In this document: positions 38,301 to 47,391 of the stretch, piece after piece | Layout: each line of letters begins with the position of its first letter | Numbering within the stretch: position 1 is the stretch's first letter | Position numbers and translations under genes: made by a program | The notes under the pieces: model-generated | What the model was told of the DNA's origin: nothing | Seen by the model: the letters and a program-made list of their open reading frames with translations, nothing else | The model's database searches: none | From: Dawidia cretensis | GTDB taxonomy: Bacteria; Bacteroidota; Bacteroidia; Cytophagales; Cyclobacteriaceae | Reading direction: 5' to 3' | Assembly: GCF_018598175.1 (NCBI RefSeq) | Contig: NZ_JAHESE010000001.1 | Coordinates: forward strand, 372,001 to 436,000 | DNA: 64,000 nt

Positions 38301-40243
38301 TACAGTTTCTTCAGCACAATCTGCTCAGCCTGCTTCGCAACCAGCTGATTGTAAAACTCACGCAGGTGAGGATACTCATCCATTACAAATAAGCTCTTGT
38401 TGATCTGCAACATGCTTACAATGTTCAATTGATTGCCGCTCTGAGTGGCGCTATAAGTATACTTTCCGGCATTGTTCGGCAACATTATTACTCTCGGTTT
38501 TGGCAGCTCCTCTACGGCATAGCCATCCGGCAGGGTAATGCGGCATAAATAGGTTTTTTCCATGGGCTTACCAAAGTCAACAGGGTACTCGCGTGCCTCC
38601 AACTTGAAGATATTCTCCTTGGTCTGACCCACCACGAACGGATTCATATAAATCATGTTACCTGCCACGGTAGCATGTTCGTTGATGTTAAGCGCGTGCA
38701 GCTGATTTACACTCTGGCTGACCTCCGCTTGATTCTGGAATTCGCTGCTCTCTACTTCCCATGTCTTATCTGCCAAAAAACCCTTTACATATTCCTGCTC
38801 GCCTTTGGCAAAATATGCCTGGCGGAATTCGCGGGCAGCATACCCTTCATGAGTATATTTTACTTTACCTTTCAATTCACCGGTAGGGTTAAGCACCAAC
38901 TCCGTGTTGACCACCGTGCGTGCCTTGGCTTTAGGCTGGATCAGAATCCAACCATGTTTTGTTTTTGAAATAACCAATCCCTGACCATTTAGGCAGCGCT
39001 CTGGTAAAATCCCCATGGGCAGAAAACGATCTGTGGCGTCCAGCAACAGCGCCTTGTCACCGAGTGTCACCGAGCAGACCGCGTAGTTAAATTGACTCGC
39101 CATCGGGTATTGCTCCCGCACAAAACCGTGGTCGCGCGTACTTAGCAATACCATGTCTACGGGTATATCTAGCTTTTCGAGCATGGAGGCCAGGGCCAGA
39201 TTGATATCGGCAGCCGTTCCCTTTTTATTCTCAAATACGGTTTTGAGATTATCCGCATACATATCCTTTGTACCATTCCACTCCAGAGACTTCTGCACAT
39301 AACTAAAAATGGCCGCTACTTTCTGCTGCGGATCTGTCATACCTACCGTGAGCTCCTCCGCCTTCTTTTTTAAGAAACCTGAGCCGGCTATCGTCTTACC
39401 AAATCCATCGCTCTCCAGCAGGGTAGTATTGAGTTTTTGCCACGTCCCCATGATCTCTTTAATCGGTTGGCCGGGAATCGTTATGTGCGAAAGCGCCAGG
39501 TTTATTTTAGAGACATAGTCACTCTTACAGGTCATGAAAGGCTCTTCTTTAAATGCCGGAACATTTTCCGTCACCCAATGGTGTGCGTCGATCCGGAAGT
39601 CGGTGTTGTTTTTAGACTTTACTTCATATACCGTCGGTGCGATATAGCCCTGCATATATTTCTGAAAGGTGAAGTACTCCGGAAACAACGCCCAGTATTC
39701 GCTCCTGCGAACGGGCACATCATATTGAAACTGCCAATCCGGAAAGTTGGTAATGAACTCCGAAACCAGAGTATAGGAATACTCCAGTACCGAACCCTCT
39801 TTCACATTGGGAAAGGTAAATTTTTGCAGGTTGATGTTACGATTGAATTTCTCTTTGAAAATACCATCCTTGGAAAGATCGGTCTCCACAATTTTGCCAT
39901 TCTCCAGATTATAGGTCGTGGCTTTCAATTTGGAAACACGTTCCTCGTCAGTCCCTTCGTGATAGAGCGGTATTTCAACATCCGCCAAATCAAATCCATC
40001 CTTTTTCAGGATCTTGATCCGTACGTGCCGTTCAAAGCTTAAATTCGCGTCCACCGCAGTGAACGTAATGTATGCCTCGCCATAATCCGATAGGATTACC
40101 GCCGATGCCGAAGAGTCCTTCGTATAGGTCTTCATCGTCATGTCGTCCATCGGAATTTCGCCAAACTTAACAGGGGATTTCTGGGCTACCGCGCATAACG
40201 GTGCCAACAGGGCCAGGTGAAGCCCGAAGATTAATGCCTTCAT
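38300..40243 (-). CDS. DUF3857 / transglutaminase-like protein lacking catalytic Cys and His
   Basis: A 647-residue paralogue with signal peptide MKALIFGLHLALLAPLCAVAQ and DUF3857 (about residues 55-240). In the transglutaminase core the position of the catalytic Cys is Ala344 (KKGTAADINLALASML) and that of the His is Tyr387 (SQFNYAVCSV), while Asp in LLLDATD is kept. It is therefore probably a binding or scaffolding pseudoenzyme partnered with the next gene. This degenerate form appears to be a recurring subfamily in Bacteroidota rather than a recent mutation, because the fold is otherwise well kept. Confidence 0.86.
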   Translation of the reverse strand: MKALIFGLHLALLAPLCAVAQKSPVKFGEIPMDDMTMKTYTKDSSASAVILSDYGEAYITFTAVDANLSFERHVRIKILKKDGFDLADVEIPLYHEGTDEERVSKLKATTYNLENGKIVETDLSKDGIFKEKFNRNINLQKFTFPNVKEGSVLEYSYTLVSEFITNFPDWQFQYDVPVRRSEYWALFPEYFTFQKYMQGYIAPTVYEVKSKNNTDFRIDAHHWVTENVPAFKEEPFMTCKSDYVSKINLALSHITIPGQPIKEIMGTWQKLNTTLLESDGFGKTIAGSGFLKKKAEELTVGMTDPQQKVAAIFSYVQKSLEWNGTKDMYADNLKTVFENKKGTAADINLALASMLEKLDIPVDMVLLSTRDHGFVREQYPMASQFNYAVCSVTLGDKALLLDATDRFLPMGILPERCLNGQGLVISKTKHGWILIQPKAKARTVVNTELVLNPTGELKGKVKYTHEGYAAREFRQAYFAKGEQEYVKGFLADKTWEVESSEFQNQAEVSQSVNQLHALNINEHATVAGNMIYMNPFVVGQTKENIFKLEAREYPVDFGKPMEKTYLCRITLPDGYAVEELPKPRVIMLPNNAGKYTYSATQSGNQLNIVSMLQINKSLFVMDEYPHLREFYNQLVAKQAEQIVLKKL

Positions 40244-40311
40244 ACAACTACTACAGGTTAGATCAGATTTTTTGGTGATGTAAGTTTACTGAAATCGAGC
40301 AACTTTATCGC

Positions 40312-40319
40312 TACTTTTG
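40312..40319 (+). promoter_or_regulatory. -7 element of radA
   Basis: TACTTTTG is a perfect TAnnTTTG, 36 bases before the radA start; no clear TTTG lies 17-23 bases upstream. Confidence 0.45.
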
Positions 40320-40354
40320 TAATGGGGTAATCCCGTAATCTTAATTAAATCACA

Positions 40355-41731
40355 TTGGCCAAAGTAAAAACAGGATTCTTCTGTCAGAACTGTGGGTATG
40401 AATCCGCAAAATGGCTCGGTAAGTGCCCCTCTTGTAATGAGTGGAATACATTTGCGGAAGAAGTTGTAACCAGGGAAGACAACAATAATAAAAATGATTG
40501 GCGCCAGGACAATGGCCGGCAAAAAACGGTAAAAGCAAAGGCACTACACGAAGTAGAATCTTCGCGCGAAATACGCGTGAGTGCCGGCGACCAGGAACTA
40601 AACCGGGTGTTGGGTGACGGTATCGTCCCCGGCTCACTTGTACTAATCGGCGGTGAACCCGGAATTGGAAAGTCGACACTTATGCTGCAGGTCGGATTGG
40701 GCATGAAATCCCTGCGGGTGCTATATGTATCGGGCGAAGAAAGCGAACAACAAATAAAAATGCGCGCCGACCGCATCGGCCACAGCTCGCAAAACTTCTT
40801 TGTATTGACCGAAACGAATACCAAGAATATATTCCTGGCCATCGACTCCGTGCTGCCGCAGCTCGTCATCATTGACTCCATCCAAACGCTATACTCGCCT
40901 GTGATGGATTCCGCCGCGGGCAGCGTTGGCCAGGTACGGCAGTGCGCCGGCGAAATGATGAAGTTCGCCAAAGAGACCGGCATCCCCGTATTTCTCATCG
41001 GCCACATCACCAAAGACGGCATGCTGGCAGGGCCAAAGGTGCTGGAACACATGGTCGACACCGTACTCCAATTTGAAGGCGACCGCCACCTGGCCTATCG
41101 CATTCTGCGCACAACGAAAAATCGCTTTGGCTCGACCTCCGAAATAGGCATCTACGAAATGCTCGGCACCGGCCTGCGCGAAGTATCAAACCCCTCGGAA
41201 ATTTTAATCTCGCAGAAGGAAGGCCAATTAAGCGGTGTAACCATTGGCGCCACTATCGAAGGCAACCGACCCCTGTTGATCGAAATTCAGTCACTCGTCA
41301 GCCCCGCCTCCTACGGCACGCCACAACGTACCCCTACCGGCTATGACCAGAAACGCCTGAACATGTTACTGGCCGTGCTCGAAAAACGCTGCGGCTTCCG
41401 CATGGGCACACAAGACGTCTTCCTCAACATGGCCGGCGGTATAAAAGTAGAAGACCCCGCCATCGACCTGGCCGTCTGTATTTCGATCATCTCGTCCATG
41501 CAGGAAATACCGGTATCCGACAAAATCTGCTTTGCCGCCGAGATCGGCCTGGGCGGTGAGCTCCGCACCGTGAACAAGGTAGACCAACGCATCTCGGAAG
41601 CCGAGAAGCTGGGCTTTGAAGAGATCTATGTATCCAAATTCAGCACAAAATCCCTCGACCTCAAAAAGACCCGCATCCGCGTAAAAGCTTTCGCCAAGCT
41701 CACGGACGTGTTCGAGGATCTTTTTGGTTAA
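40355..41731 (+). CDS. radA: DNA repair protein RadA
   Basis: RadA (Sms) is a RecA-like ATPase that drives branch migration in recombination. The 458-residue protein begins with the C4 zinc finger CQNCGYESAKWLGKCPSCNEWNTF, followed by Walker A GEPGIGKSTLML, the RadA-specific KNRFGS motif (TTKNRFGSTSEIG) and the Lon-like C-terminal domain (FLNMAGGIKVEDPAIDLAVC). The start codon must be TTG at 40355: it gives the family's MAKVKT-type beginning, and no in-frame ATG precedes the zinc finger. The UbiA gene begins 16 bases after its stop. Confidence 0.96.
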   Translation: MAKVKTGFFCQNCGYESAKWLGKCPSCNEWNTFAEEVVTREDNNNKNDWRQDNGRQKTVKAKALHEVESSREIRVSAGDQELNRVLGDGIVPGSLVLIGGEPGIGKSTLMLQVGLGMKSLRVLYVSGEESEQQIKMRADRIGHSSQNFFVLTETNTKNIFLAIDSVLPQLVIIDSIQTLYSPVMDSAAGSVGQVRQCAGEMMKFAKETGIPVFLIGHITKDGMLAGPKVLEHMVDTVLQFEGDRHLAYRILRTTKNRFGSTSEIGIYEMLGTGLREVSNPSEILISQKEGQLSGVTIGATIEGNRPLLIEIQSLVSPASYGTPQRTPTGYDQKRLNMLLAVLEKRCGFRMGTQDVFLNMAGGIKVEDPAIDLAVCISIISSMQEIPVSDKICFAAEIGLGGELRTVNKVDQRISEAEKLGFEEIYVSKFSTKSLDLKKTRIRVKAFAKLTDVFEDLFG

Positions 41732-41747
41732 TCATCCTCGCAATAGC

Positions 41748-42653
41748 ATGATACGCTCCCTGTTTTCACGATCTGCCTGGCTGCACCTGCGCATACCCTT
41801 CTCGTACTATCTGTTGCCTGTGTTTCTATTCAGCCTCGCCGTCTCGCCCAACATCAGCCCCAACCCCCTGCTGTGGACGTTCCTGATCGTGCACCTCTTT
41901 TTATATCCCGCCAGCAATGGATACAACAGCTACTTCGACAAAGACGAAAAAAGCATCGGCGGACTCAAGAATCCACCCAAGGTAAACCTCGGGCTGTACT
42001 ACCTGTCGTTGTTGTTTGACCTCATCGCCATCGTATTGGCCGTGGTCAAGATCAGCATCACCTTTGCCATACTGATCTTCATCTACGGGATCATCTCAAA
42101 AGCGTATAGCCACCCAGCGGTGCGATTGAAAAAATACCCCGTCGCCAGTTGGTTGATCGTCGGACTATTTCAGGGACTTTTTACCTTCGTCATGTGCTAC
42201 ATGGGCATAAACCGGTTTCCAGTGGAAAACGCCCTGAAACCCACGGTGCTGATCCCCGGTCTGCTCAGCACGGCCCAGTTGCTGGGCACCTATCCCATCA
42301 CACAAGTATATCAACATGAAGAAGACGGCAAGCGTGGCGATCATACCTTCAGTCGTATGCTCGGTGTGCGTGGTACATTCTGGTTTGTAGGAGGAGTCTT
42401 TACACTGGTCGCCGCCGGATTCATAGCGTACTTCTATTCTTTTTATCCCGGCCAGGGTTACGAGTTTATTTTCCTGGCGGCGCTATCTCCCGTGGTCTTG
42501 TTTTTCCTCGCGTGGTTCTGGCGGGTATGGCAGGATGAATCGCGGGCTAACCATGCATCGACCATGTGGCTGAATTTTATTTCAGCCACATGTCTCAATG
42601 CATTCTTTATATACCTGTTGCTGGACTCGACCCAGCTGATTCAACTTTTCTAA
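41748..42653 (+). CDS. UbiA family prenyltransferase
   Basis: A 301-residue polytopic membrane enzyme, starting at the ATG 41748. About eight to nine helices are visible. The first aspartate-rich region is NGYNSYFDKDEKSIGG and the second part is QHEEDGKRGDHTFSRMLG, so metal and prenyl diphosphate binding are plausible, although the first motif has Asn-x-x-x-Tyr-Phe-Asp rather than the classic NDxxDxxxD. UbiA enzymes attach isoprenoid chains to aromatic acceptors (quinone, heme, tocopherol or pigment pathways). The acceptor is unknown here; a geranylgeranyl-reductase-like flavoprotein lies 1.1 kb downstream. Confidence 0.88.
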   Translation: MIRSLFSRSAWLHLRIPFSYYLLPVFLFSLAVSPNISPNPLLWTFLIVHLFLYPASNGYNSYFDKDEKSIGGLKNPPKVNLGLYYLSLLFDLIAIVLAVVKISITFAILIFIYGIISKAYSHPAVRLKKYPVASWLIVGLFQGLFTFVMCYMGINRFPVENALKPTVLIPGLLSTAQLLGTYPITQVYQHEEDGKRGDHTFSRMLGVRGTFWFVGGVFTLVAAGFIAYFYSFYPGQGYEFIFLAALSPVVLFFLAWFWRVWQDESRANHASTMWLNFISATCLNAFFIYLLLDSTQLIQLF

Positions 42654-42661
42654 CGGATAGG

Positions 42662-43684
42662 TTAGGCAATGGTAGCGCCTACGCGTTCCAGCAGCGCCTT
42701 TGTCGCGCGAATCCCTTCTTCCGGCGAAAGCTTGTTGCCTTCGTATTCAATACCAACGTAACCGGTATAGCCAGCGGCTTTAACGATCGACAACATCTTG
42801 CTATAGTCGGTCTCCACACAGTTGCCTTGCTCATCGAAGTCGTGCGTCTTCGCGCTTACACCTTTTGCAAACGGCATCAGCTCCTGTGTGCCTTTGTAAC
42901 GATCGTATTCTTCCAGGCACTTGGTCTTAGCCCACCCTTCCGGCGTGTTTGATTCAGGCTTCGTGCGGTTAAGACAGAAGTTGCCGAAGTCCGGCAGCGT
43001 GCCGCAGTTGTCCATGCCGGTGCCCGAGATTACGCCGCTTAGCCACTGGCCGTCGGAAGAGAAGCCGCCGTGGTTCTCCACAATCACACCGATGTTGTGT
43101 GTCTTGGCAAACTCTGAAAGTTGACGTAGCCCGTCCGTGGCAGACTTGGCCACCTCCTCGCGCTTGCCTTCACCCGCAGCGTTTACGCGAATAGAATGAC
43201 AGCCCAGGAACTTGGCAGCCTCCACCCACTTATAGTGGTTCTCCACAGCCTGCTTGCGTTTCTTCGGGTCGACATCACCGAGCTCACCTTCGCCATCGCA
43301 CATGATCAATACGCTGGTCACGCCCAGGTCGTCGCAGCGTTTCTTCAGATCAGCCAGGTAAGCCTGGTCTTTCGCTTTATCTTTAAAGAACTGGTTGACA
43401 TACTCCACAGCGGAAATACCAAAATCGTTTTTAGCTTTCGCGGGAAAATCAAGATTGTTTAACTGCCCACCGAAGAGCGCCGGATGCAGCGACCATTGCG
43501 CCAGTGAAATTTTGAAAAATAATTCCGTTGGTTTTTCCATAGTAGTAGCGGTAGAGTCTGCAGGTTTAGTTTCGGGTGTAGGCTTGCCTGTACAAGAGGC
43601 CAGGAAAGAAGGCCCTACCGTTACACCGGCGGTAATAAGTCCTAGTGAACGGATAAAATTTCTTCGGTTGGTTTCGTTACGCAT
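42662..43684 (-). CDS. Exported sugar phosphate isomerase/epimerase-like TIM barrel lipoprotein
   Basis: A 340-residue protein of the xylose-isomerase-like TIM-barrel family. Its N-terminus combines a twin-arginine-like motif ([10 protein letters not shown]), a hydrophobic stretch ([14 protein letters not shown]) and a lipobox ending at Cys31 (FLASCTGKP), so it is likely a Tat-exported lipoprotein. A short Pro/Thr/Ser linker leads to the barrel with [29 protein letters not shown], and the late [24 protein letters not shown] with conserved acidic residues. Substrate unknown; probably a carbohydrate outside the cytoplasm. It converges with the UbiA gene (8 bases apart). Confidence 0.85.
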   Translation of the reverse strand: MRNETNRRNFIRSLGLITAGVTVGPSFLASCTGKPTPETKPADSTATTMEKPTELFFKISLAQWSLHPALFGGQLNNLDFPAKAKNDFGISAVEYVNQFFKDKAKDQAYLADLKKRCDDLGVTSVLIMCDGEGELGDVDPKKRKQAVENHYKWVEAAKFLGCHSIRVNAAGEGKREEVAKSATDGLRQLSEFAKTHNIGVIVENHGGFSSDGQWLSGVISGTGMDNCGTLPDFGNFCLNRTKPESNTPEGWAKTKCLEEYDRYKGTQELMPFAKGVSAKTHDFDEQGNCVETDYSKMLSIVKAAGYTGYVGIEYEGNKLSPEEGIRATKALLERVGATIA

Positions 43685-43750
43685 GGTTGTAAGAATTTTG
43701 TGTTATGGAATATAAGAACTTTCTTAACATATAACCACACAAGCGTAACG

Positions 43751-44872
43751 CTAAGCAAACACCGAACCGTGTGTACTCCGCACAATAGCCTTCGCCAGCG
43801 GCCGTACATGTACCACCAGACCGATCGCCAGGCGCGAGGCCGTCTCGCTTCCAAACAGCCGTTGTATCTGCCTGCCCCGCCACAAATGCGCCGCGAACTG
43901 CGCACGCCATTGCGCGGTATATAATTTTTCCAACGCTGCCCGGTCGGGGGCCGCGCGATGGTAATACGGTATCAACAGGTCTGTCACGATCTTCGCCGAA
44001 CGAATAGCCATGGCCATACCGTTGCCACACAACGGCGTGATCATACCCGCCGCATCACCCAGCATGAGTATATGATCCTCTACCGGCTGTTTGGTCTCAA
44101 AGGATATCTCATTAATCGTCTCCGGCCTGGCCGAAAGAAACTCCGCCCCCATAAAGATGTTGCGCAGCAAGGGATTTTGATACAACACCGCCTGTTCCAT
44201 GTCACGAATGTTGCCATATGCTTTCACGTTATCACGGTGTGTCAGGTAACAGAGATTTACTTTACCATCCTCCACATGACTCATACCACAATAGCCGCCG
44301 GGAAAGTTATGCAGCGCAATCAAGTCGTGCGGATGCTGCACGCGCACATGGTACTTCACACCCACATACGGCGACCGCTTTTGTACAAACGATCTTTTCA
44401 GCTGCACATCGATGCGCGACCGCTTGCCAAAGGCACCAATCACTACACGTGCTTCAAACGATCTGTCAGCCGTCTTTACTTCAAAACGGTCGTTGGCAAA
44501 ATGCACCGCGTGTACTTCGGTATCGAGCAAAAATTCCACCCCTGCTTCGCGCGCACGTGAATACAAAAAGTTGTCAAATGCGTAGCGGCTCACGCCAAAG
44601 CCCCCCAGATCGAGCGGCAACACAGCCGAGCGCCCGGAAACCGACGAAAGTTGAAAACGGCTGATTTGTGCAGGATGTAAACTTTCTGGATACACACGCA
44701 GCGATTTCAAAAATGGGGTGACCTCGTGCGAGATGTATTCACCGCACACACGCTGTTGCGGATAAGTGCGCTTTTCAATCACAATCGATGGAATACCAGC
44801 CTCCGCCAACCGGAGAGACGCAATAAGTCCACCGAGACCCCCGCCAACAATGATGATCTTATCTTCTGCCAT
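43751..44872 (-). CDS. Geranylgeranyl-reductase-like FAD-dependent oxidoreductase
   Basis: A 373-residue flavoprotein with the FAD-binding GGGLGGLIASLRLAEAG, the RTYPQQRVCGEYIS segment typical of the geranylgeranyl reductase / halogenase-like group, and the second FAD motif MLGDAAGMITPLCGNGMAMA. Relatives reduce isoprenoid double bonds or oxidise phenolic or polyketide intermediates. No polyketide synthase is nearby. It lies on the minus strand 66 bases upstream of the epimerase gene and may be co-transcribed with it; proximity to UbiA suggests, but does not prove, a role in an isoprenoid or quinone pathway. Confidence 0.85.
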   Translation of the reverse strand: MAEDKIIIVGGGLGGLIASLRLAEAGIPSIVIEKRTYPQQRVCGEYISHEVTPFLKSLRVYPESLHPAQISRFQLSSVSGRSAVLPLDLGGFGVSRYAFDNFLYSRAREAGVEFLLDTEVHAVHFANDRFEVKTADRSFEARVVIGAFGKRSRIDVQLKRSFVQKRSPYVGVKYHVRVQHPHDLIALHNFPGGYCGMSHVEDGKVNLCYLTHRDNVKAYGNIRDMEQAVLYQNPLLRNIFMGAEFLSARPETINEISFETKQPVEDHILMLGDAAGMITPLCGNGMAMAIRSAKIVTDLLIPYYHRAAPDRAALEKLYTAQWRAQFAAHLWRGRQIQRLFGSETASRLAIGLVVHVRPLAKAIVRSTHGSVFA

Positions 44873-44963
44873 CCCCTCAAAATAATACGAAAAGGGGAAA
44901 ACCGGGCAGTCAAAAAAATATTTCCGCGAGAATAGAATCTTTTGGGGAGGCTTTTTACGTTAG

Positions 44964-45461
44964 ATGTTGTTACGACCCACAGTTAGCATGTCTAAGGAAA
45001 CAACTATATCGGCTGAGGCCACCAAACCTTTAAACGTCCTGTTGATTGGCAACAACCCAATCGAGCTCAGCGTTGTATTGGAAAAGCTCCAACAAGTACG
45101 CGACAAGAAGATCATTACGGAAATTGCGTTCGACCTCAAAAGTATTCTCGAACGACTGATACGTTTTAATCCAAACTTCATTTTTATTGATGACAACCTC
45201 GGCAACTTACAACTGCGTGAGACTGTCAGCGAGCTGTCGAACAACCGCAAAACGAAGGACATTCCCATCACCGTCCTGAAAAACTCCAACTACCACGAAG
45301 CCGCAGGCTCAGGTGCTGCGTTGGACTATTTGCTCAAACAAAACCTCTCTGCCGACGCCCTCTACAATACCGTAAAGAACTCCCTGAAGTTTCGTCGCAC
45401 CCAACTGTACCTGTACCAGGCATACCAAAAACGCAAAAAACAAATCGGCAAACTGATATAA
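44964..45461 (+). CDS. Atypical receiver-domain protein
   Basis: A 165-residue protein (or 157 from the ATG at 44988; GGGGAGG lies 13 bases before the first ATG). It has the alpha/beta pattern of a response-regulator receiver: PLNVLLIGNNPIELSVVLEKLQ, FNPNFIFIDDNLGNLQLRE, DIPITVLKNS, and LDYLLKQNLSADALYNTVKNSLK. The Asp at the phosphorylation position (76) and the late Lys are present, but the acidic pair that binds magnesium is Asn30-Asn31. A basic tail (YQKRKKQIGKLI) replaces any output domain. Probably a single-domain or pseudo-receiver; partner unknown. Confidence 0.65.
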   Translation: MLLRPTVSMSKETTISAEATKPLNVLLIGNNPIELSVVLEKLQQVRDKKIITEIAFDLKSILERLIRFNPNFIFIDDNLGNLQLRETVSELSNNRKTKDIPITVLKNSNYHEAAGSGAALDYLLKQNLSADALYNTVKNSLKFRRTQLYLYQAYQKRKKQIGKLI

Positions 45462-45488
45462 GCAAAAGAGACTGCCAAAAACAACGTG

Positions 45489-45518
45489 AGAGCGAAGAAA
45501 ACGGAACATCTTCGCTCT
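45489..45518. terminator. Hairpin between convergent genes
   Basis: AGAGCGAAGA (45489-45498) and TCTTCGCTCT (45509-45518) form a 10-bp stem with a 10-base loop in the 78 bases between the receiver gene and the retropepsin gene. No long T-run on either side, so termination strength is unsure. Confidence 0.6.
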
Positions 45519-45539
45519 TGCTCTCACACTCACGCTGGT

Positions 45540-46772
45540 TTAAATCTGGTCCTCCAACGTAAACTCCTTTCGCATCCGCTCACCTTTGCGGTTAATCTCC
45601 AACCGGATCTTCTTGCGCGGCTTACTGTTAAAAAATCCGTTCACGTGGTTAAGGCTCAGATATTGCGTCATTACACCGTTAATACTGAGAATAACATCGC
45701 CGGCCAACAAACCAGCCTTATCAGCAGCCGACTGCTTGCGGACTTCCGAAATCTCAAAGATGTTTAACTGCGAGCCCCGTGCCTTTAAGATGAGCCCACT
45801 GAGGTTATAGTGAAATCCTTTTTTGAACTGCGCATTTTTGCGTAGGTATATTTCTTCTTTCGGAAAATTAAAGATGATGCTAAAGCGGCTCATGATCTCG
45901 CCGCCGACGGCGCCGTTCCGAAAAACATTACCCGTCTTCAAGGTATCGGTATAACTATTGGGGTCGGGGAAATTCGCGATGGCATTCATCAATTTATACG
46001 AGCCGATTTCGATCGATCGAATGCGACCCACCTTTCCGGTGATCTCGCCGCCCAACCCGCGGCCGATCACACTACTAATTACTTGCGACGGCGCCTGAAT
46101 GCGGTTGTCGGTCGTGGGGTCTAACAACAACCCATGACTGGCACCGGAGTCCATCAGCAACTTGGCGTTAAACGACGTACCATCTTGCAACACCACCGGC
46201 GTGATGATGTAGGGTTTTGTGTCTTCAATCTTCATCGGCAGCGTCTGGTACTTGCGCGGTTTGCGGAAATATTCCGGGAGTGTCAGCGTCAGCACTTTCT
46301 TCTCATAATCCACCTGCACAATAAAACGGCTGAATAGCTCATAACCCAAAATGCCGTGCACGTCTGTACCCATATAGTTGCGCAGCTGCAAGTAGTCCTC
46401 TTCCAGCACCAACATGGCATGGCCACGGCCTTGAATGCCGGGCAGCTCGATCGTTACATTGTTAGTCACATAAGCATCAACGAGCTTTTCACCACCCGGC
46501 CCGGAGATAGTATACCGACGGGAATAGGGCAGGTTAAGAATATCCGAAAAAGTCTTTTGAGTGAGAATGGCCGTGCGTACGCCCGTATCGAGAATAAACT
46601 TCAGCGGCAAGGTTCCATTTAACACAACCGGTAAGACCACCAGGTTGTTATAGATCTCAATGGGCATCTGTACCTTCCGTTGGCCGTCGACAATGGAGAA
46701 TCCTAAATTTTGTGCGGCCGCAGGAAAAATGCCATAGCAAAACAAAACAGAAACCAGAAAATTCCTGATCAT
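45540..46772 (-). CDS. Aspartyl protease family protein with PDZ domain
   Basis: A 410-residue exported protein starting at MIRNFLVSVLFCYGIFPAAAQ; the open frame extends 53 codons further but that part overlaps the neighbouring gene's leader. Two retropepsin-like lobes are visible: LKFILDTGVRTAILTQ and FNAKLLMDSGASHGLLLD, each with the catalytic Asp (DTG, DSG). A C-terminal PDZ domain follows (KSAADKAGLLAGDVILSINGV). Pepsin-like fold in one chain plus PDZ recurs in Bacteroidota and Myxococcota; peptide or protein substrates in the periplasm are likely. The function is not established. Confidence 0.87.
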   Translation of the reverse strand: MIRNFLVSVLFCYGIFPAAAQNLGFSIVDGQRKVQMPIEIYNNLVVLPVVLNGTLPLKFILDTGVRTAILTQKTFSDILNLPYSRRYTISGPGGEKLVDAYVTNNVTIELPGIQGRGHAMLVLEEDYLQLRNYMGTDVHGILGYELFSRFIVQVDYEKKVLTLTLPEYFRKPRKYQTLPMKIEDTKPYIITPVVLQDGTSFNAKLLMDSGASHGLLLDPTTDNRIQAPSQVISSVIGRGLGGEITGKVGRIRSIEIGSYKLMNAIANFPDPNSYTDTLKTGNVFRNGAVGGEIMSRFSIIFNFPKEEIYLRKNAQFKKGFHYNLSGLILKARGSQLNIFEISEVRKQSAADKAGLLAGDVILSINGVMTQYLSLNHVNGFFNSKPRKKIRLEINRKGERMRKEFTLEDQI

Positions 46773-46825
46773 AACGTGTCTGGCCAGAAGGTTTACTGGT
46801 AAGATAAGGGAATTACACGAATGTC

Positions 46826-47368
46826 CTACCGTATTGCGGTGTGGATGGCAGATAAAAGTGTTCCAGGCGTGTTTTCGCGGAGGAGCAGCGCCAGTTGATT
46901 GGCGTCCAGGAAGCCCTCGCTCACCATCCATTGCATTTGTGCTAACAACGGATCAAAAAACTGACGCGTGTTCAGCAGACCCACAGGTTGTGTGATCAGG
47001 CCGAGTTGTTTCCAGGTGAGAATTTCCGCCAGTTCGTCCAACGTGCCCCAGCCACCCGGCATGGCGACAAAGGCATCCGAAAGATCGGCCATACGCTTTT
47101 TGCGGGCATGCATCGTGTCTACTACCTCCAGGGTGGTGACATTTCGATGCCCAACCTCGAGCTGCAATAAAAAATCGGGGATGACGCCAATGACCTTACC
47201 GCCACCGGCTAAAACAGCGTCGGCCACTACGCCCATTAACCCAACGTTGCCGCCGCCGTATACTAGAGTGTGGCCCTCTTGTGCCAACAGACTGCCAAAT
47301 GTTTTTGCCGCCGCTTCGTACGCCACAGCGTTGCCATGCCGCGAGCCGCAGAAAACACAGATGTTCAT
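46826..47368 (-). CDS. LOG family protein (TIGR00730, nucleotide 5'-monophosphate phosphoribohydrolase)
   Basis: A 180-residue Rossmann-like protein with MNICVFCGSRHGN, LVYGGGNVGLMGVVADAVLAGGGKVIGVIP, MHARKKRMADLSDAFVAMPGGWGTLDELAEILTWKQLG. The PGGxGTxxE motif and the upstream Arg define lonely-guy phosphoribohydrolases, which release the base from cytokinin riboside monophosphates and possibly purine monophosphates. Its role in non-plant-associated bacteria is unclear. The retropepsin/PDZ gene follows 53 bases downstream. Confidence 0.93.
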   Translation of the reverse strand: MNICVFCGSRHGNAVAYEAAAKTFGSLLAQEGHTLVYGGGNVGLMGVVADAVLAGGGKVIGVIPDFLLQLEVGHRNVTTLEVVDTMHARKKRMADLSDAFVAMPGGWGTLDELAEILTWKQLGLITQPVGLLNTRQFFDPLLAQMQWMVSEGFLDANQLALLLRENTPGTLLSAIHTAIR

Positions 47369-47391
47369 AAGAGGAAAATCCCGTGTGGGGA

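Noticed and set aside
46773-46931. A 53-codon N-terminal extension of the retropepsin/PDZ frame.
   Set aside because: It overlaps the LOG gene and would bury a clear signal peptide that begins at 46772.
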